Positions 8,390 through 18,391 of a DNA stretch of 64,000 bases are shown here, in pieces. Position 1 is the first letter of the stretch; every line of letters starts with the position of its first letter. The DNA is taken from positions 1,488,001 to 1,552,000 of the forward strand of contig NC_009042.1 in the NCBI RefSeq assembly GCF_000209165.1, read 5' to 3'. The stretch is from Scheffersomyces stipitis CBS 6054. Its lineage: Eukaryota; Ascomycota; Pichiomycetes; Serinales; Debaryomycetaceae. The notes under the pieces are model-generated. The model had not been told where the DNA came from, did not search any database, and was given only the letters and a program-made list of their open reading frames with translations. The position numbers and the translations under genes were made by a program.

Positions 8390-10099
8390 CTATTTACCTC
8401 GTCCGAATACTTCAGTATCTTTAGCTTTTGGTGGATATACCTCCAACCATTCTATCTCCTCATAATTTTTTCTTGTAACTTTGTATGTATCGTCGCAGAC
8501 ACAGAGCAGCGACAAGTTCTCAGGTAACTTGTAGTTGACGAAATCAGACTTTGGAATTATATTTGGAAGTTGAAGCAGACGTAAGTTTGGAGGCAATTTC
8601 AACTCGCCTAGCCTGCGATAACCATCTATTTCCAATTCCAATTCCTTGAGAGTATCCGGAAGAGACAAATTGCCAACTGCTGTAATAAAGGAACTCTGAA
8701 TCTTTAAGAACTCCAACTTGCGAGGAAATACAAATCTCTTTTCAAGAACAAGTGGAGTCGAGTGGTTCTTTTCGTTATCGAGATAATACCATGACGGATT
8801 GAACATAATATCCAGGAGCCAAGCCAATTGGTTTCCGAGCTTGAGTTTAAGCGTTAAGCTAGTTAAATCTGGAGGAAAGCAACGCCCCCTTAATATTTCC
8901 TTAATGATAATCGGCAGAAATGCCCCGATGAACTCTACCGACCTTAGGTTGAGCAAGTTATCAAGTCCTTTTAGATTATGTAGATTGCCTGTTTGCACGA
9001 ATGACAATGAGGTCAAATTGGAAGGATACGTGATATCAGTAGGAGAGGTTAAGAGATCTGAATTTATACACAAGTTTGTGATATTTGTTGCTGCTGATAA
9101 GTCCTTTTCAGATCTCTCACGAAGCATATAGTTTATGGTCACTGCCTTGGCATTGGCATACGAAAACCTATCCGTTGTAATGTCAAGCGTGTCTAGCTTG
9201 TTAGTAAGTTTCCATTCACCTCCACAGATGACTTTCAAGTTCTTTAAGGTAGGCGGCAAGAATTTACTTTCGAAAGGAGCGTAGAGCTGATCCCAATAGA
9301 ATTCTAAACTATCTAAATGTGTAAGTAGTTCCAAACCAGTTGGATCACTTATATCCCCGTCCACCTTGAGCGTTTTCAAGCTTGTTGGAAACTTGAATTC
9401 TGAAATGGACTCGATATCATTACGATACTCGAGCTTCTCTAGCTTCACCAAATTTGTAAGGTCGAGACCCTTGGAAGTTGAGTTTGTGAACTGGAAAGTC
9501 AACTCTGTAAGCGAAGCTGGAAGAGGCAATTTAACGAGGCTACTGTTGGGTCCTGGACAGACAATCTCGAGGACTTCCAAGCCATCTGGAACTTGTGGGA
9601 GCCAATACCAAGGGTGATCTATCTTCAATTGTTTGAGATTTGAGGGTAGAACTGTCAAATGCGGCTGCAATTTGTAATTGTCTGCCGTCAAAGACTTGAC
9701 CATATGACCCTCCAAATAGGTATTGTTCTGAAACATGACATAGTGGACGTATTCTTGGGCAAATACAGTAGTAATGTTTTTGACGATATCGAGAGCTTGC
9801 GGAATCTCATCTAAAACACGAAGTAAACTCAGTTGATCAAGATACAAGTCTGTCACCAGAATATTAGGGAATTGTTCATAGAAGTAGTGGAACGATTCTA
9901 CTGTGAATCCTCGGAAATTCTTGCTGGGCAAGTTTGCTACATTGCCTATATATATATGTTGATAGAGCAAGCTAACAGTGTAAACTCTGTAGGGCGAGTT
10001 GAACCTGGCCAACTTCTCCTGGGTTGCTTCGTCCAAAACGTTGATAATGCACTGAACCACCTCGGTGGGAAGAATCAGCAAATCAACAACCTCGTCCAT
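8390..10099 (-). CDS. F-box-like protein with leucine-rich repeats
   Basis: 569 aa. The N-terminus (about 7-50) begins with an F-box-like stretch, LPTEVVQCIINVLDEATQEK, and is followed by irregular leucine-rich repeats to the C-terminus. Recurrent phrases are of the type LPxxLxxLxL and LPPNLxxLQLP, about 20-25 residues apart. This layout is typical of substrate-receptor subunits of SCF ubiquitin ligases, with the F-box binding Skp1 and the repeats binding the target. I cannot name an orthologue. Lineage-expanded LRR/F-box families of this kind are known in CTG-clade yeasts. A second, much shorter protein with a similar N-terminus lies at 33.6-34.3 kb. The first ATG is used. There is no signal peptide or membrane segment. 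Confidence 0.75.
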   Translation of the reverse strand: MDEVVDLLILPTEVVQCIINVLDEATQEKLARFNSPYRVYTVSLLYQHIYIGNVANLPSKNFRGFTVESFHYFYEQFPNILVTDLYLDQLSLLRVLDEIPQALDIVKNITTVFAQEYVHYVMFQNNTYLEGHMVKSLTADNYKLQPHLTVLPSNLKQLKIDHPWYWLPQVPDGLEVLEIVCPGPNSSLVKLPLPASLTELTFQFTNSTSKGLDLTNLVKLEKLEYRNDIESISEFKFPTSLKTLKVDGDISDPTGLELLTHLDSLEFYWDQLYAPFESKFLPPTLKNLKVICGGEWKLTNKLDTLDITTDRFSYANAKAVTINYMLRERSEKDLSAATNITNLCINSDLLTSPTDITYPSNLTSLSFVQTGNLHNLKGLDNLLNLRSVEFIGAFLPIIIKEILRGRCFPPDLTSLTLKLKLGNQLAWLLDIMFNPSWYYLDNEKNHSTPLVLEKRFVFPRKLEFLKIQSSFITAVGNLSLPDTLKELELEIDGYRRLGELKLPPNLRLLQLPNIIPKSDFVNYKLPENLSLLCVCDDTYKVTRKNYEEIEWLEVYPPKAKDTEVFGRGK

Positions 10100-11275
10100 A
10101 GTATATATGAGTGTTCGACGTGCCTTGAGCTACACAGTGTAGATCCAGTTGGAGACTGAGAAGCTGAGTACTGAGACAGCGAAATACTGTGAATATTCTG
10201 CAAGATTGTAGTAAAAACGAACCTTGTAAATGCCGAGAATCGTAAATATAATGTGGTGATAGTATAAGATGCACTGTTTTTGTTTTCAGTCTGGTTAAAT
10301 ATCTGGAAACAAAAAAATGTGAAACTGTGGATGTGTCTCATCTTCGTATTTGGGTTCTGCTGATAAGGATCTTCTATGATGTAATGCGCATTTGGGTGCG
10401 AAAAATACTACCTAAGAAGAGAAGATAAGGAACAATCCAATTGGCTGTTCTAGGGGTTGAAGCTGAATATAGAGCGTTCAGGCAATAGAATAAATGAATC
10501 TCTGAAGTCGAAATATGATTGGCATCTTGACTATGTCGAGCGAATCTCCGTTTAGGATAGTGTTGTAGTGCCTTCTGTAGTGTTTGCGTACATTTTCTAA
10601 GTCATCGCACACATTGACTACTACCCGTTACTGTCTTTTATAGGAAAACCAAGTTGGTCAAGTGGGGACATTTTAGGCAAAGACACTTTCAGGCTATTTT
10701 GTACAGAGAATTGCTAATTTTGCTTTAAATCTGCACGATTCATAGACTCACACAATATATTCTTCAATTTTAGCACAAAACTTGTCTGAACACAAGCAGT
10801 TTAAAAATTTCCCACGAAACCCAAGAGTAAGCATTTGTATTATTCAGCTGATCATGTGGTATTCCCTTATAACTAATAGACTATTTCACACTATAAAAGT
10901 AGCCAGTCTCAGACTGTTCAGCTGTTCAGCTATGAACAAGAACGCGCAATTCCATTTTCGCCTAGCAAGTCTTTTTCCATATTTCTTTAGACATCAACTA
11001 ATTAAAATTGGCGAAGCCTAACAGGTAAGAACCATCAAATCATCAACGTCGTCACACTTCCTCTAGCTTACAAATCCATATCTGACAACTACAAATCGCT
11101 TTCAACTGACAAACTGACACAATATCTACTAATATCTACTACTCTTCCCCCAGTCTGTATACAAGTTAGTACACAAAATCTGGCTCTTGTCAAACCAATT
11201 GACAAGGAAGTGATACTTCTTTTCCAGCGACTCAGCTTTACAAACCCACCGTATTTCATTTTCCTTCACAGTACC
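10100..11275. other. Divergent intergenic region between the F-box/LRR gene and LSM12
   Basis: 1.18 kb without a convincing gene. The LSM12 side contains a probable 5'-leader intron, listed separately. Small frames in it lack any recognisable feature. Confidence 0.45.
11025..11153 (+). other. LSM12: Probable intron in the LSM12 5' leader
   Basis: Donor GTAAGA (11025-11030, preceded by CAG), branch-point sequence TACTAAT (11127-11133), a pyrimidine tract and acceptor CCCCCAG ending at 11153, about 21 nt after the branch A. Length 129 nt. It lies wholly upstream of the LSM12 ATG at 11276, so the protein would be unaffected. The signals are seen directly; splicing and the transcript start are inferred. 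Confidence 0.45.
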
Positions 11276-11944
11276 ATGTCAGTCAGTGATTTCGACCAGA
11301 TTGTCAGGTTACGAGCCAAGATAACTACACTCCTTGACCAATCGATCACGGGCTACGTACATTCCTTTTCTTCTTCCAACCAAGTAATAGCTTTGCGAAT
11401 CGATCACAAGGGGAAAAAGTCTTCTACCGGAGACACCTATAGAATCATCAACACTGCATTTATAAAATCCATTCAGATCTTGCCTCCATTCCCTAAAAAG
11501 GCAGGTAACAATAGCAATACTAGTAGCTCTACTACTAATAGTAATAATCATAATAGTCATAATAGTCATAACCAGCATACCCAGGCTATTCTGGTATCGA
11601 TAGAAGACCTTGAAACCCACTTACAGGAATGCATTGCTAACTTCAAACCCAACCAAGACTTGCTTGCTAACAAGGAGAATGAACCATCTCATCACTCGCG
11701 TGCTTCTCCTATAGCTATCAAGTTGTATGAGAAGTTTGTCAAACTCTATGGCCCTGAAAACATCCAATGGTCTGGATCCGATAACATCGTCATTTTCAAA
11801 GAAATCAAGTTATCTAAACCATACACTTTGGGAAAGTCAGGTAACATCCACAAACTCAAAGATAACTGTAAGCATCTTGACGAAGTCCAGAGAGTGTTGA
11901 AGCAGTTCTGGTTGGAAGTCGACAACGAAAAACGTGGTGGTTAA
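11276..11944 (+). CDS. LSM12: LSM12 homologue (Lsm plus anticodon-binding-like domain)
   Basis: RNA-associated protein of the Lsm12 family. In yeast it associates with Pbp1/Pbp4 and ribosomes and acts in RNA processing and stress-granule biology. 222 aa from the ATG at 11276, matching the yeast start (MSVS...); the frame open further upstream (11210) lacks an ATG. Residues about 5-70 form the Lsm-like part. A Ser/Asn/His-rich low-complexity linker follows (about 77-102), encoded by near-repeats of AATAGTCAT. The anticodon-binding-like domain is about 103-217, with the block W/GSDNIVIFKEIKLSKPY and the C-terminal QFWLEVDNEKRGG. S. cerevisiae Lsm12 is somewhat shorter and lacks the Asn/His linker. 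The linker varies freely in such proteins. Confidence 0.85.
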   Translation: MSVSDFDQIVRLRAKITTLLDQSITGYVHSFSSSNQVIALRIDHKGKKSSTGDTYRIINTAFIKSIQILPPFPKKAGNNSNTSSSTTNSNNHNSHNSHNQHTQAILVSIEDLETHLQECIANFKPNQDLLANKENEPSHHSRASPIAIKLYEKFVKLYGPENIQWSGSDNIVIFKEIKLSKPYTLGKSGNIHKLKDNCKHLDEVQRVLKQFWLEVDNEKRGG

Positions 11945-12080
11945 TGCACTTATGAAGATTATACCTAAATAAGAGGCATTAACTTCCGATCTATATACTG
12001 CTATTAATGGATATACAAAATTCAGCATACCTTCTATGAAAACTTTTGAAAATGTAGCATGACTTCTATACTCTAGGACT

Positions 12081-13118
12081 CTATGAAAACCGCCAGTAGA
12101 TCTCGATCTGGTCAAAAAGTTTGACTCCTCTCTGTCTTGTGCCCTTGAACCCATCCAATTCGTTCCACTTCATCTTGATAACCCCATTTGATATATTTTC
12201 TACTTTTGTCTCAAACTGAATGTCAAACCAAGAGTAACACCAACCATTTATATTCAACCGTAGATCTCTTGTATCTAAGCCCAAACTAGCATTCTTAATG
12301 GGAATAAGAGTCATATCTCTACCTTTAGTTACGACAGTAGTCGTTTCTGGTGTGAATCCAAACACTTTCTTTATTGCAAGACTTTTTCTACCACCTCGGT
12401 CTACTTTCTCATAAGTTTCAAGGAATGGTGCCATTTTGAACACTTGTGACTCAATAGGTCCATTTCTGATGCGTACTCTGTCTAAGAACGGCTCTGTCTG
12501 CCGCAGCTCTTTGTAATGATTTCTGAGAGTTTCATCTGCCTGTAGATATTTGTACCAATAACCAAGATATCTACGTTGAGAAACAATGGAAATGCCTTCA
12601 CCTGCAAATTGTTTCATTCTCCTTTCTGTGAAATCTGCAATGATCTCATCAACTTCGAACGACCGCCCCATTCTGGCGAGATCGTACATAATGTAAGCAC
12701 AGCAGATCGATCCTGATCTTCCCTTACCTGCCTTGCAATGAAGTACCGCCACATTTTGTGGCGAAGTTTGCAAAAATTGGTCTATATCGTAAACGCTATT
12801 TACGATTATATCTAGAGTAGGTGCCTGGTGGTCAGGAAAAGGGAAATGGCTAACTCTATTCAAGACGTCAATATCTTCGTATCCAGGTTCTTCACCTCTG
12901 AAATTCCAAATGTGCCAGTGGTTCGAATGGTTCTCATTGAGGAATAGCAACAAGTCCAGAACAGGATACCGATAGAAGGACTTGAGGTACCCAGTCACTG
13001 GTCCAGAACTTACGATAAGTTGTGAATTTATATATGATAAGTCTAGATACATATTGAGTCTACTATCATAATGAGACTGCTTCGGTGCGGCCACCACCGA
13101 ACGAAGTAGAGATTTCAT
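12081..13118 (-). CDS. TEP1: PTEN-type phosphatase TEP1
   Basis: Phosphoinositide 3-phosphatase/dual-specificity phosphatase of the PTEN family. The P-loop HCKAGKGRSG (127-136) is complete, with nucleophile C128, the two PTEN-specific lysines (K129, K132) and R134. The WPD-type acid is D96 in FPFPDHQAP. The NFRGE block (72-76) corresponds to the PTEN YNLCAE region. 345 aa from the first ATG (13118); an upstream TTG extends the frame but is not used. The C-terminal half resembles a reduced C2 region (the last about 90 residues, with LRLNINGWCYSWFDIQFE). Yeast Tep1 is linked to spore wall and phosphoinositide metabolism. No sign of inactivation. Confidence 0.92.
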   Translation of the reverse strand: MKSLLRSVVAAPKQSHYDSRLNMYLDLSYINSQLIVSSGPVTGYLKSFYRYPVLDLLLFLNENHSNHWHIWNFRGEEPGYEDIDVLNRVSHFPFPDHQAPTLDIIVNSVYDIDQFLQTSPQNVAVLHCKAGKGRSGSICCAYIMYDLARMGRSFEVDEIIADFTERRMKQFAGEGISIVSQRRYLGYWYKYLQADETLRNHYKELRQTEPFLDRVRIRNGPIESQVFKMAPFLETYEKVDRGGRKSLAIKKVFGFTPETTTVVTKGRDMTLIPIKNASLGLDTRDLRLNINGWCYSWFDIQFETKVENISNGVIKMKWNELDGFKGTRQRGVKLFDQIEIYWRFS

Positions 13119-13873
13119 ACTTGATATAGGCAATTCACTAGATAGGAATTGTTTGTGGATGACTTAAAACCAAAAAATAGTTGTAGGAGATATATCAGTT
13201 TTTCGCAACTATAATTCTGTACAGTGAGAATATGAGCATAACAATAAAATAGTAGCGGAGAAACAGTTTTGACTATTGACTAGTATGAAACACTTTGAAA
13301 GAATTCGGTAGACTTGATTAGAAAGCTCTAACGAGATCATATAGACAATACCAAGGAAGAAAATGGCGCTCTTTAGAATGTTTGGTTAAAAATTATACTA
13401 ATAGACATACGAGCTCAATCTCACTTTACATTCCAACATTCCATTCCAATATGAACTTCTAGAGCTTGTTCTTTCAGGTAATTGCTTTGTCCTTAATGTC
13501 AACTGTTTCTGTCAAGATTAGGCTACTCGGAATATAGATATAGTTTAATGCTTCAAATTCCTACTGTAGAATGGCTGCGAAATTGCTCGAAATTTTCTTT
13601 TTAGAATTTAAATAAGAAAGTAATATATATACAATTAACATCGACATAAACTAGGTAATGAGAGAATGAACCGAATAGTGGGCAAACAACAGAAGCAACA
13701 TTTGCAAACATTTACAAGAAGTGGATTTTCAGTTTTGAGGCAAAAGATAAAGACGATATAGTACAAAAGCGTTTTGTTTTATTCTTCATTTCTAATGCAA
13801 TGATGAAAAAAATGCTATACTTCTCCAGTGACAAGCTTCACCTTCATGAATCATATGAATCTTACGATACCTT
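13119..13873. other. Intergenic between TEP1 5' end and TOM70 3' end
   Basis: 755 bp, AT-rich, holding the TEP1 promoter and TOM70 3' end. Only very short frames. No gene or RNA recognised. Confidence 0.45.
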
Positions 13874-15703
13874 TTATTGAAGAACTCCGTTTTGTGCCAT
13901 GAGCTCGGAGATCTTGGCAGTCAAAATGGGGTCCTGTTTAATTCTCTTTTGCACCTTGGTGGCTTCGGCAAACGAGGTGGCCTGGACTTTTTCTTCGTAG
14001 CTTCTGGCCAAGTCAGACGACTCTTCAAATAACACGATGGCGTCTTCCACTTCATCCTTCTGCAATTTGATCTGCGCCAAGGTGATTCTGGCTAATTCAG
14101 ATTTTGGATCCAATTCACAGGCTTTGTTCAACAATTCACCTGCTTCGTCGATTCTCTCAAAGCTTTCTCTGGAAATGATGGAGGCTTTGTTGATCAAAGG
14201 TAAGGCTCCAACAGAGAAGTTTGGCAAGCTTTCTTGTAATCTGGCAGCAATATCGAACTGCTTACAAGCACCTTGGATGTCACCTTTATCAGCTAAAATT
14301 TCACCATAGTAGTTTGGCACTTCTGGAGAGGTAGCAAACTTCAACTTTGCTTCAGTGAACTTTTCGTTAGCTGCTTCAATGGATCCATTCTTGTAGGTTA
14401 TGCAAGCGAGTTGAATATAGGCAAACACATTGTCTGGGTTCAACTCTTTAGCCTTTTCGAAGTTAGCCTGGGCTTTGGATAAGTCTCCAGTAAGGTAAAA
14501 CAATTGACCCAAGTGGTAGAAGATATCTGGACAATTAGGGTCCATCTCTTCAGCCTTAGCAAAGTCACTAAGGGATTCGGTATAAGACGACTTGTCGGCG
14601 TTGATCAAAGCTCTGAAAATATACGATCTAGGTCTTGGTTTCAAGGCGATGGCTTTTTCCAAATGAGAGGCAGCAGAGGCAGGATCGTTCTTCAAGAACT
14701 GGAATGCAGCCAAGTACTCCAAGGCAATCGAAGCCTTAGCAGCTTCTTCCGAGTCCTTGCTCAATTCTTCAACATTGTAGGCTTCTACAGCTTGGTTGAT
14801 CAAAGTATCAGCATCCTCGTAGGCTTGTGGGGTATTGGAGTTTATATTTTTGAGTGCCTGGTAGAGGAAGGCATCAGCGCCTGTAGACTCTTCAGAGATG
14901 CCTTCTGGTTCAGTTTCTTTCAAGAAAGCTCCAAAGAACGAGCCGATGGTGGCAGCAGATGGCAATCTCAATTCCTTAGGCTTGGAATCCACAATCTTCA
15001 TCGACTGCTTCTTCAATACTCTTTCCAAGACTTGTTCGATAGACTTGTTTGAGAATCCACCGTAGATCGTTAAAGCGGTCAAGTCAAACATGGCATCTGC
15101 GTAGTTTTCAATACATTCGTAAGAGGTGGCACGACGCAAGACACACTTGGTGTAGTCTGGCTTCAATTTGATGGCCTCGGTGGTGTCTTTAATGACGTTG
15201 ACGTGATCGTTGAGGGCCGAGTAGCAGGCCAGTCTGTTGGAGTAGAAAATAGGGTCCTTCTTCAACAACAAGGCAGCTGTATAGAAGGCAATGGCCTCGG
15301 TGTATTTTTTGGCTTTGAATTCGTTGTTTCCGTCCTCCTTCAAGGCCAAAGCCCATTCTTCCTTCTCCTTGTCAGACAAGTTGGCAATGGTCTCTTCATT
15401 AATATCGGGTAATCCTTCCAGAGTTACAGGGTAAATGGCATCCTTTGGTTCAGTCGAAACAGTCTTCTTTTCAGCTTTAGCAGCCGAAGTTTCTTCAGAT
15501 GAGGATTTGGACTTTTTTGACTTTTTCAGCTTCTTCTTCTTGCTGCTGGCTCCAGAATCGGCACCGGAATCGGCAGTGGAGCCGGTAGAGGTAGCCTGGG
15601 TCTCCCTGTAGTACAAGTAGGCACCTGTAGCAGCTGCTGCCGCCAACGAGGCCACAACAATGGCGTTTCTGTTTCTGGCGAGAAAGCTCGAGGCGTCGGA
15701 CAT
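13874..15703 (-). CDS. TOM70: Mitochondrial import receptor TOM70
   Basis: Outer-membrane receptor for carrier precursors, which it takes over from Hsp70/Hsp90. 609 aa; S. cerevisiae Tom70 is 617. The signal anchor is at the N-terminus (about 13-32, Ala-rich, ending ...AYLYYRETQ). A Lys/Ser-rich linker (about 54-90) follows, then TPR repeats: the chaperone clamp (about 115-230, starting EWALALKEDGNNEFKAKKY) and the C-terminal superhelix with repeats such as LKPRPRSYIFRALIN and ELNPDNVFAYIQLA. The ATG at 15703 is the first in frame; two codons upstream come from a TTG. Could be the Tom71-type paralogue, but TOM70 is the single expected copy outside post-duplication yeasts. Confidence 0.94.
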   Translation of the reverse strand: MSDASSFLARNRNAIVVASLAAAAATGAYLYYRETQATSTGSTADSGADSGASSKKKKLKKSKKSKSSSEETSAAKAEKKTVSTEPKDAIYPVTLEGLPDINEETIANLSDKEKEEWALALKEDGNNEFKAKKYTEAIAFYTAALLLKKDPIFYSNRLACYSALNDHVNVIKDTTEAIKLKPDYTKCVLRRATSYECIENYADAMFDLTALTIYGGFSNKSIEQVLERVLKKQSMKIVDSKPKELRLPSAATIGSFFGAFLKETEPEGISEESTGADAFLYQALKNINSNTPQAYEDADTLINQAVEAYNVEELSKDSEEAAKASIALEYLAAFQFLKNDPASAASHLEKAIALKPRPRSYIFRALINADKSSYTESLSDFAKAEEMDPNCPDIFYHLGQLFYLTGDLSKAQANFEKAKELNPDNVFAYIQLACITYKNGSIEAANEKFTEAKLKFATSPEVPNYYGEILADKGDIQGACKQFDIAARLQESLPNFSVGALPLINKASIISRESFERIDEAGELLNKACELDPKSELARITLAQIKLQKDEVEDAIVLFEESSDLARSYEEKVQATSFAEATKVQKRIKQDPILTAKISELMAQNGVLQ

Positions 15704-16465
15704 CGTCAAAAGGTACTAGAGAAAAGCTGCTAGAAAAGAGACTAGAGTAGTTTGCCTCTTTTTAGTTTTCATGCCTGAAGAATTTTCGATTGGCAATTTT
15801 TCACTGGCGGAAAGTTTTGGATTCGAGACGACCGCGCGGATAGGCCTATAATTCAAATATTTATGGAAGCTAAAACAGATTTGAAGGAGAGTAAGACTGA
15901 GACAATAGTGTGATTCTATGGCCATATTGAGTGTAGTTTGTTGAAAATGATATAAATGTAACGGCCGCTTGGAATTGATAGTGGTGGTATATCTTGTTTT
16001 TTTTTATTGCTGTGTTCCACCACTACTTAATAGAATCTATTTACTACAATCTTTTGAATGTTCTGTATATTCTTATTCCATCTACGGCTCTATCTGGCAT
16101 ATACTCTTATCTAAATACTGACTATTGCCAATTGACATAGTACCTGACAATTTCTTTAGTTTTCTGACCTCTTGCTATCACCGACTTGCTCAATTGGTCT
16201 CGTATTGTGGCTTTGTTGCTTTCTCTCTCCTTGTATGTGATATTTGTGCTATGGAAATACAGTATACATAAAATCAGTAAGCGATTCAAATGACAATCAC
16301 AGCTCAAAGTGCTCCTTCGATCTGATTTCAGAATTGGATCCTTCTCTCTATATATCTCGTATCTTTCCATCTCTTACCGTTTCATTTTGCAGCCACTCAG
16401 TGCTACTTATCATGAGTAAGTATCGTTAAAATACAACTTAATACATTAATCTTATTACTATTAGA
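15704..16465. other. Intergenic between TOM70 promoter and arrestin 3' end
   Basis: 762 bp, carrying the TOM70 promoter. A GTAAGT at 16415 and TTAG at 16461-16464 are on the plus strand, but no gene fits them. No gene called. Confidence 0.4.
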
Positions 16466-18391
16466 CTACGCTAAATTATGATAGTACTGTTCATGCTGCT
16501 GGTATCTTCTCCTAGCCCGGATATGCTCGCTATCGTCCTGGTAAGAAGACTCCCGCACAACGTCATCATAAGTAGGCAACTCACCCTCAACTTCTCCATT
16601 TCCGATGTCTTCAAGTGAGTTCTCCGAGTTTTCGAAGGATTGGCGTGCGTGCAATGGTGGCTTCTCAATAGAGACTGTACTAGGTCTCTTTGCAACATGA
16701 GGAACCGGTGGAGGAACGCCAGAGGAAATGCTGGATGTACGTGGTAAACTAGGCTGTGAAGCATTGGAATGTAATGTGCTGGTCATGTTCAACCCACTGA
16801 GAACCTTGATATTGGCACATTCCAAAGTGACAGATCTTGTTTTCTTATGGAATTCTCTGGAGCTACTGTGGTCTACAATCTTCTCGGATGAGAATACAGC
16901 TGTGATAGAGAGATTGTACTTTCTGGTGATATTGCATGTTTTGAAAGAAGGTGACAAGTGGTCAGGCAATATGCAATTCTCAAAGTACTTAGTAGGAATT
17001 TCAAGCTCATATACATTGGAAGCTTCAGGGTCTACGCCAACGGACGAGGGAGTTTTCATCTTGTGGCAATTCTTGAGGTCGAACTTCAAGTTTTTATAGC
17101 TATTATTGCACACATTGATCACTTCTTCATGACTACCGGTATGGATTTCATTGCCGTAGACGCCTCCTCCTTCCTCCAATACCGAGACTAATGTGATGGA
17201 CGTCAAGTCTACAACGAGCTTCTGCAAATAAACAACACCTAATCCATTACTATCTTCTGGTCTTCCATATTCTGTCAAGGTGTATCGAGAAGGCTTCAAC
17301 AAGGACATTAAATAGAGCTTGAAAGAAGGAGGTTTTGTCGGAATCAAAAAAGCAGGGTATCTAAATCTGACTTCAAACGAAAATGGAACATCTTTCGATT
17401 CAATCTCAGGGTAATATGCATGCAGACCCTGATTCTTGTGCACTGGAACCGGCGATGGTAAGTAGGTGCCAGGTTGCAGACCCATGAACTTCTGGAAAAA
17501 CCCAGGTTTTTTAGGTGGAATGTCGGGAGCTTTAGGTAAGATTTTCTTTTCTGTTGCCTGAGGTGGAATCTTGACTCCCACGATCTCGGGTATTCTATCT
17601 TTGAAAATCAACTCCTTTCGTACAAACACTTCACGATACTCCTCGTATACGTGATTGTCAATTCTCAGGAAATGGTCGTCGATATCCAAAGGAAGAAATA
17701 TGAAGGGATCATGGGCACGTAAGTTGGGCACAAAGAACGACGCTCTTTTACACGTTACTTTTACGAAATACGTTACGTTGGCAAACTCTCCGATCCCACT
17801 AAGAGAAGGAGGCAACTGGGTATTTACATGGTAATTCAGTTGTTTGTAGTTTCCACCGTTGTTTGATGAATTGCTTTGGTTTCCATTCGAAAAACTCTGC
17901 ACCAATTGGTTTGCTCTGTTTCTAACAATTTCACTATTGAAGTTGCCGTTGTTGATAACTAAATCATTTCTATTCTTGTTGTACTGAATCTTGTTTGTGA
18001 TCCCCAGAAGTTTGACACAGGCGTTGTTTAAAGGAATCTTGAACTCAAACGGATACGTATAGTTGCCCGGTGTCAAGGTGAACTCCTTTGCTTTAGACAC
18101 CTGTCGAACATTGTCTGGAGGGAATACTATCATGGCATCGTACAAAACCTTATGGACATCCTGGATAAACCGTTCGTTTTGGTTGCGATTGCGATTGCCT
18201 CTGCGATGACGATGGTCATTTCTGATCCTGAGCTCAGTGCGTGCAACACCTTCAAGTTTGACTTGGATATAGTTAAGTGTGATGGAGTTGGTTACTACGA
18301 GAGTTATCGTACCCTTGATGATATCGTAATTGGTGAAAGTACCACCAGTGGAAGAGCGGTCGATCTCTACAATGACGTCTGAGGAACCCAT
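16466..18391 (-). CDS. Alpha-arrestin (ART-family ubiquitin ligase adaptor)
   Basis: 641 aa. The N-terminal arrestin fold (about 5-240) starts with beta strands DVIVEIDRSS and GTITLVVTNSITLNYIQVKLEG, with a basic Arg/Asn insertion at 57-73 and the strand pair FTLTPGNYTYPFEFKIPL. The C-terminal arrestin fold is about 330-530. The tail is Ser/Pro-rich and ends with an LPTY motif (605-608), a PY-like docking site for the WW domains of Rsp5. Yeast ART proteins recruit Rsp5 to plasma-membrane transporters for endocytosis. I cannot decide which ART it corresponds to (Art5- or Art10-like are options). Only a single LPxY-type motif was seen. The first ATG is used. Confidence 0.75.
   Translation of the reverse strand: MGSSDVIVEIDRSSTGGTFTNYDIIKGTITLVVTNSITLNYIQVKLEGVARTELRIRNDHRHRRGNRNRNQNERFIQDVHKVLYDAMIVFPPDNVRQVSKAKEFTLTPGNYTYPFEFKIPLNNACVKLLGITNKIQYNKNRNDLVINNGNFNSEIVRNRANQLVQSFSNGNQSNSSNNGGNYKQLNYHVNTQLPPSLSGIGEFANVTYFVKVTCKRASFFVPNLRAHDPFIFLPLDIDDHFLRIDNHVYEEYREVFVRKELIFKDRIPEIVGVKIPPQATEKKILPKAPDIPPKKPGFFQKFMGLQPGTYLPSPVPVHKNQGLHAYYPEIESKDVPFSFEVRFRYPAFLIPTKPPSFKLYLMSLLKPSRYTLTEYGRPEDSNGLGVVYLQKLVVDLTSITLVSVLEEGGGVYGNEIHTGSHEEVINVCNNSYKNLKFDLKNCHKMKTPSSVGVDPEASNVYELEIPTKYFENCILPDHLSPSFKTCNITRKYNLSITAVFSSEKIVDHSSSREFHKKTRSVTLECANIKVLSGLNMTSTLHSNASQPSLPRTSSISSGVPPPVPHVAKRPSTVSIEKPPLHARQSFENSENSLEDIGNGEVEGELPTYDDVVRESSYQDDSEHIRARRRYQQHEQYYHNLA

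Noticed and set aside
11505..11584. Intron-like stretch inside LSM12 (GTAACA ... TACTAAT ... CCCAG)
   Set aside because: The donor is weak and removal of 80 nt would shift the frame into a stop, while the unspliced frame continues into the conserved C-terminal domain. It is the Asn/Ser/His low-complexity linker.
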